Shown: positions 4,943 through 5,392 of the stretch, piece after piece
How the letters are laid out: each line of letters starts with the position of its first letter
How positions within the stretch are numbered: position 1 is the first letter of the stretch
Source: Anaerolineae bacterium
GTDB lineage: Bacteria; Chloroflexota; Anaerolineae; SpSt-600
Assembly (NCBI GenBank): GCA_028275425.1
Contig: JAPWUT010000127.1
Coordinates: 1 to 5,392 of the forward strand
Direction of reading: 5' to 3'
Length of the DNA stretch: 5,392 nt
Notes under the pieces: model-generated
What the model saw: only the letters and a program-made list of their open reading frames with translations
The model's database searches: none
Told to the model about the DNA's origin: nothing
Translations under genes and position numbers: made by a program

Positions 4943-5392
4943 ATGGGCATGCTGGTCTTAGGATTGCGTTACCTTCTCCTTAGCCTGCTTCTATTGACCG
5001 TGGGGGTGGTTTTGCTGGCCCTCTGGCTGGACCGTCGCCGCGCCGAGCGGCGGGCCGCAGAAACATTCGCCGACCCCGCCCTGCATGCCGTCTTGGAGCG
5101 CGCCCCTTTCGGCTGGATGGTCCTGGAAAGTGCGGAGCGGTACGTCTACGCTAACGAGTACGCTCGCCGTCTGCTGGACCTGCCAGCCTCCTCCGGCCCT
5201 ATCCCAGCTGTAGAGTGGGGCTTCTACTTGGATGACGACCGCGCTGACATCCGCTTGGGCCGAGCTCCTGAGGGCCGCTACCGTGTCCTTCGCCTCCCAT
5301 CGGGAAAGGTCGCTCGCTGGTGGCTGATGTCCGGCCAGCGGTGGGATTACCTTTTCCTGCTGGACGTTACCGCCCAATACGAAGCTGAAGAG
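4943..5392 (+). CDS. Membrane-anchored PAS-domain protein, probable sensor histidine kinase (5' part only)
   Basis: An open frame of 150 codons runs to the window edge. Residues 8-29 form one hydrophobic helix followed by an arginine-rich stop-transfer stretch (DRRRAERR, 30-37), so the remainder should be cytoplasmic. Residues 45-145 look like a PAS domain: an opening ALHAVLERAPFGWMVLE (46-62), YVYANEYARRLL (67-78) and the closing strand WDYLFLLDVTAQYEAEE (134-150). That ending typically leads straight into the phospho-accepting helix of PhoR-like histidine kinases, but neither the histidine nor the ATPase domain is in view, so the kinase call is inference. ATG at 4943 or 4949 may be the start; neither has a strong ribosome site and no start codon lies further upstream in frame. 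All 18 arginines use CGN codons and G+C is about 66% over 4981-5280, unlike neighbouring genes. Confidence 0.75.
   Translation, partial: MGMLVLGLRYLLLSLLLLTVGVVLLALWLDRRRAERRAAETFADPALHAVLERAPFGWMVLESAERYVYANEYARRLLDLPASSGPIPAVEWGFYLDDDRADIRLGRAPEGRYRVLRLPSGKVARWWLMSGQRWDYLFLLDVTAQYEAEE

Noticed and set aside
4991..5377. Long minus-strand open frame opposite the sensor gene
   Set aside because: Its translation shows no recognisable domain and is explained as a shadow of the G+C-rich rightward PAS gene, which has helix, PAS pattern and promoter.

Overview
The window reads as ordinary bacterial chromosome of moderate to high G+C with strong sigma70-type promoters, purine-rich Shine-Dalgarno sites and short leaders. 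The TrpRS carries a four-cysteine cluster motif known from Thermotoga maritima. Together with an AftB-like GT-C membrane protein and a single-TM PAS sensor protein, this suggests a deep-branching, possibly thermophilic or anaerobic lineage; Chloroflexota-like is my best guess. That placement is inference and low in confidence.

Layout, left to right. Positions 1-1394 (minus strand) hold a two-gene unit transcribed leftward from a well-formed promoter at 1423-1451: trpS (tryptophanyl-tRNA synthetase), then, 4 nt after its stop, the first 133 codons of an ABC ATPase of the nucleoside/simple-sugar type, which runs off the left edge. Across a roughly 115-bp gap between the two -35 boxes (1452-1566) lies a divergent, near-consensus promoter driving a 68-codon acidic, four-cysteine protein of unknown function (1626-1832). 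This gene meets the next unit tail to tail with an 11-bp overlap.

Positions 1822-4855 (minus strand) form a second leftward unit: a GT-C-type polytopic membrane protein resembling AftB-like glycosyltransferases, then, overlapping its 3' end, a 536-residue protein in which a complete 12-helix MFS transporter is joined in frame, with essentially no linker, to a complete DUF488 domain. That fusion is the most unusual gene here.

At the right end a rightward gene starts at about 4943 and leaves the window. It encodes one N-terminal membrane helix followed by a PAS-like domain, most likely the front of a sensor histidine kinase. It is clearly richer in G+C than the other genes. Its promoter overlaps the divergent promoter of the glycosyltransferase unit so closely that both cannot be occupied at once. 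An 18-bp sequence (16 of 18 identical) lies in both divergent intergenic regions and may be a shared regulatory site.

No tRNA, rRNA, CRISPR array, insertion sequence or convincing rho-independent terminator was found.
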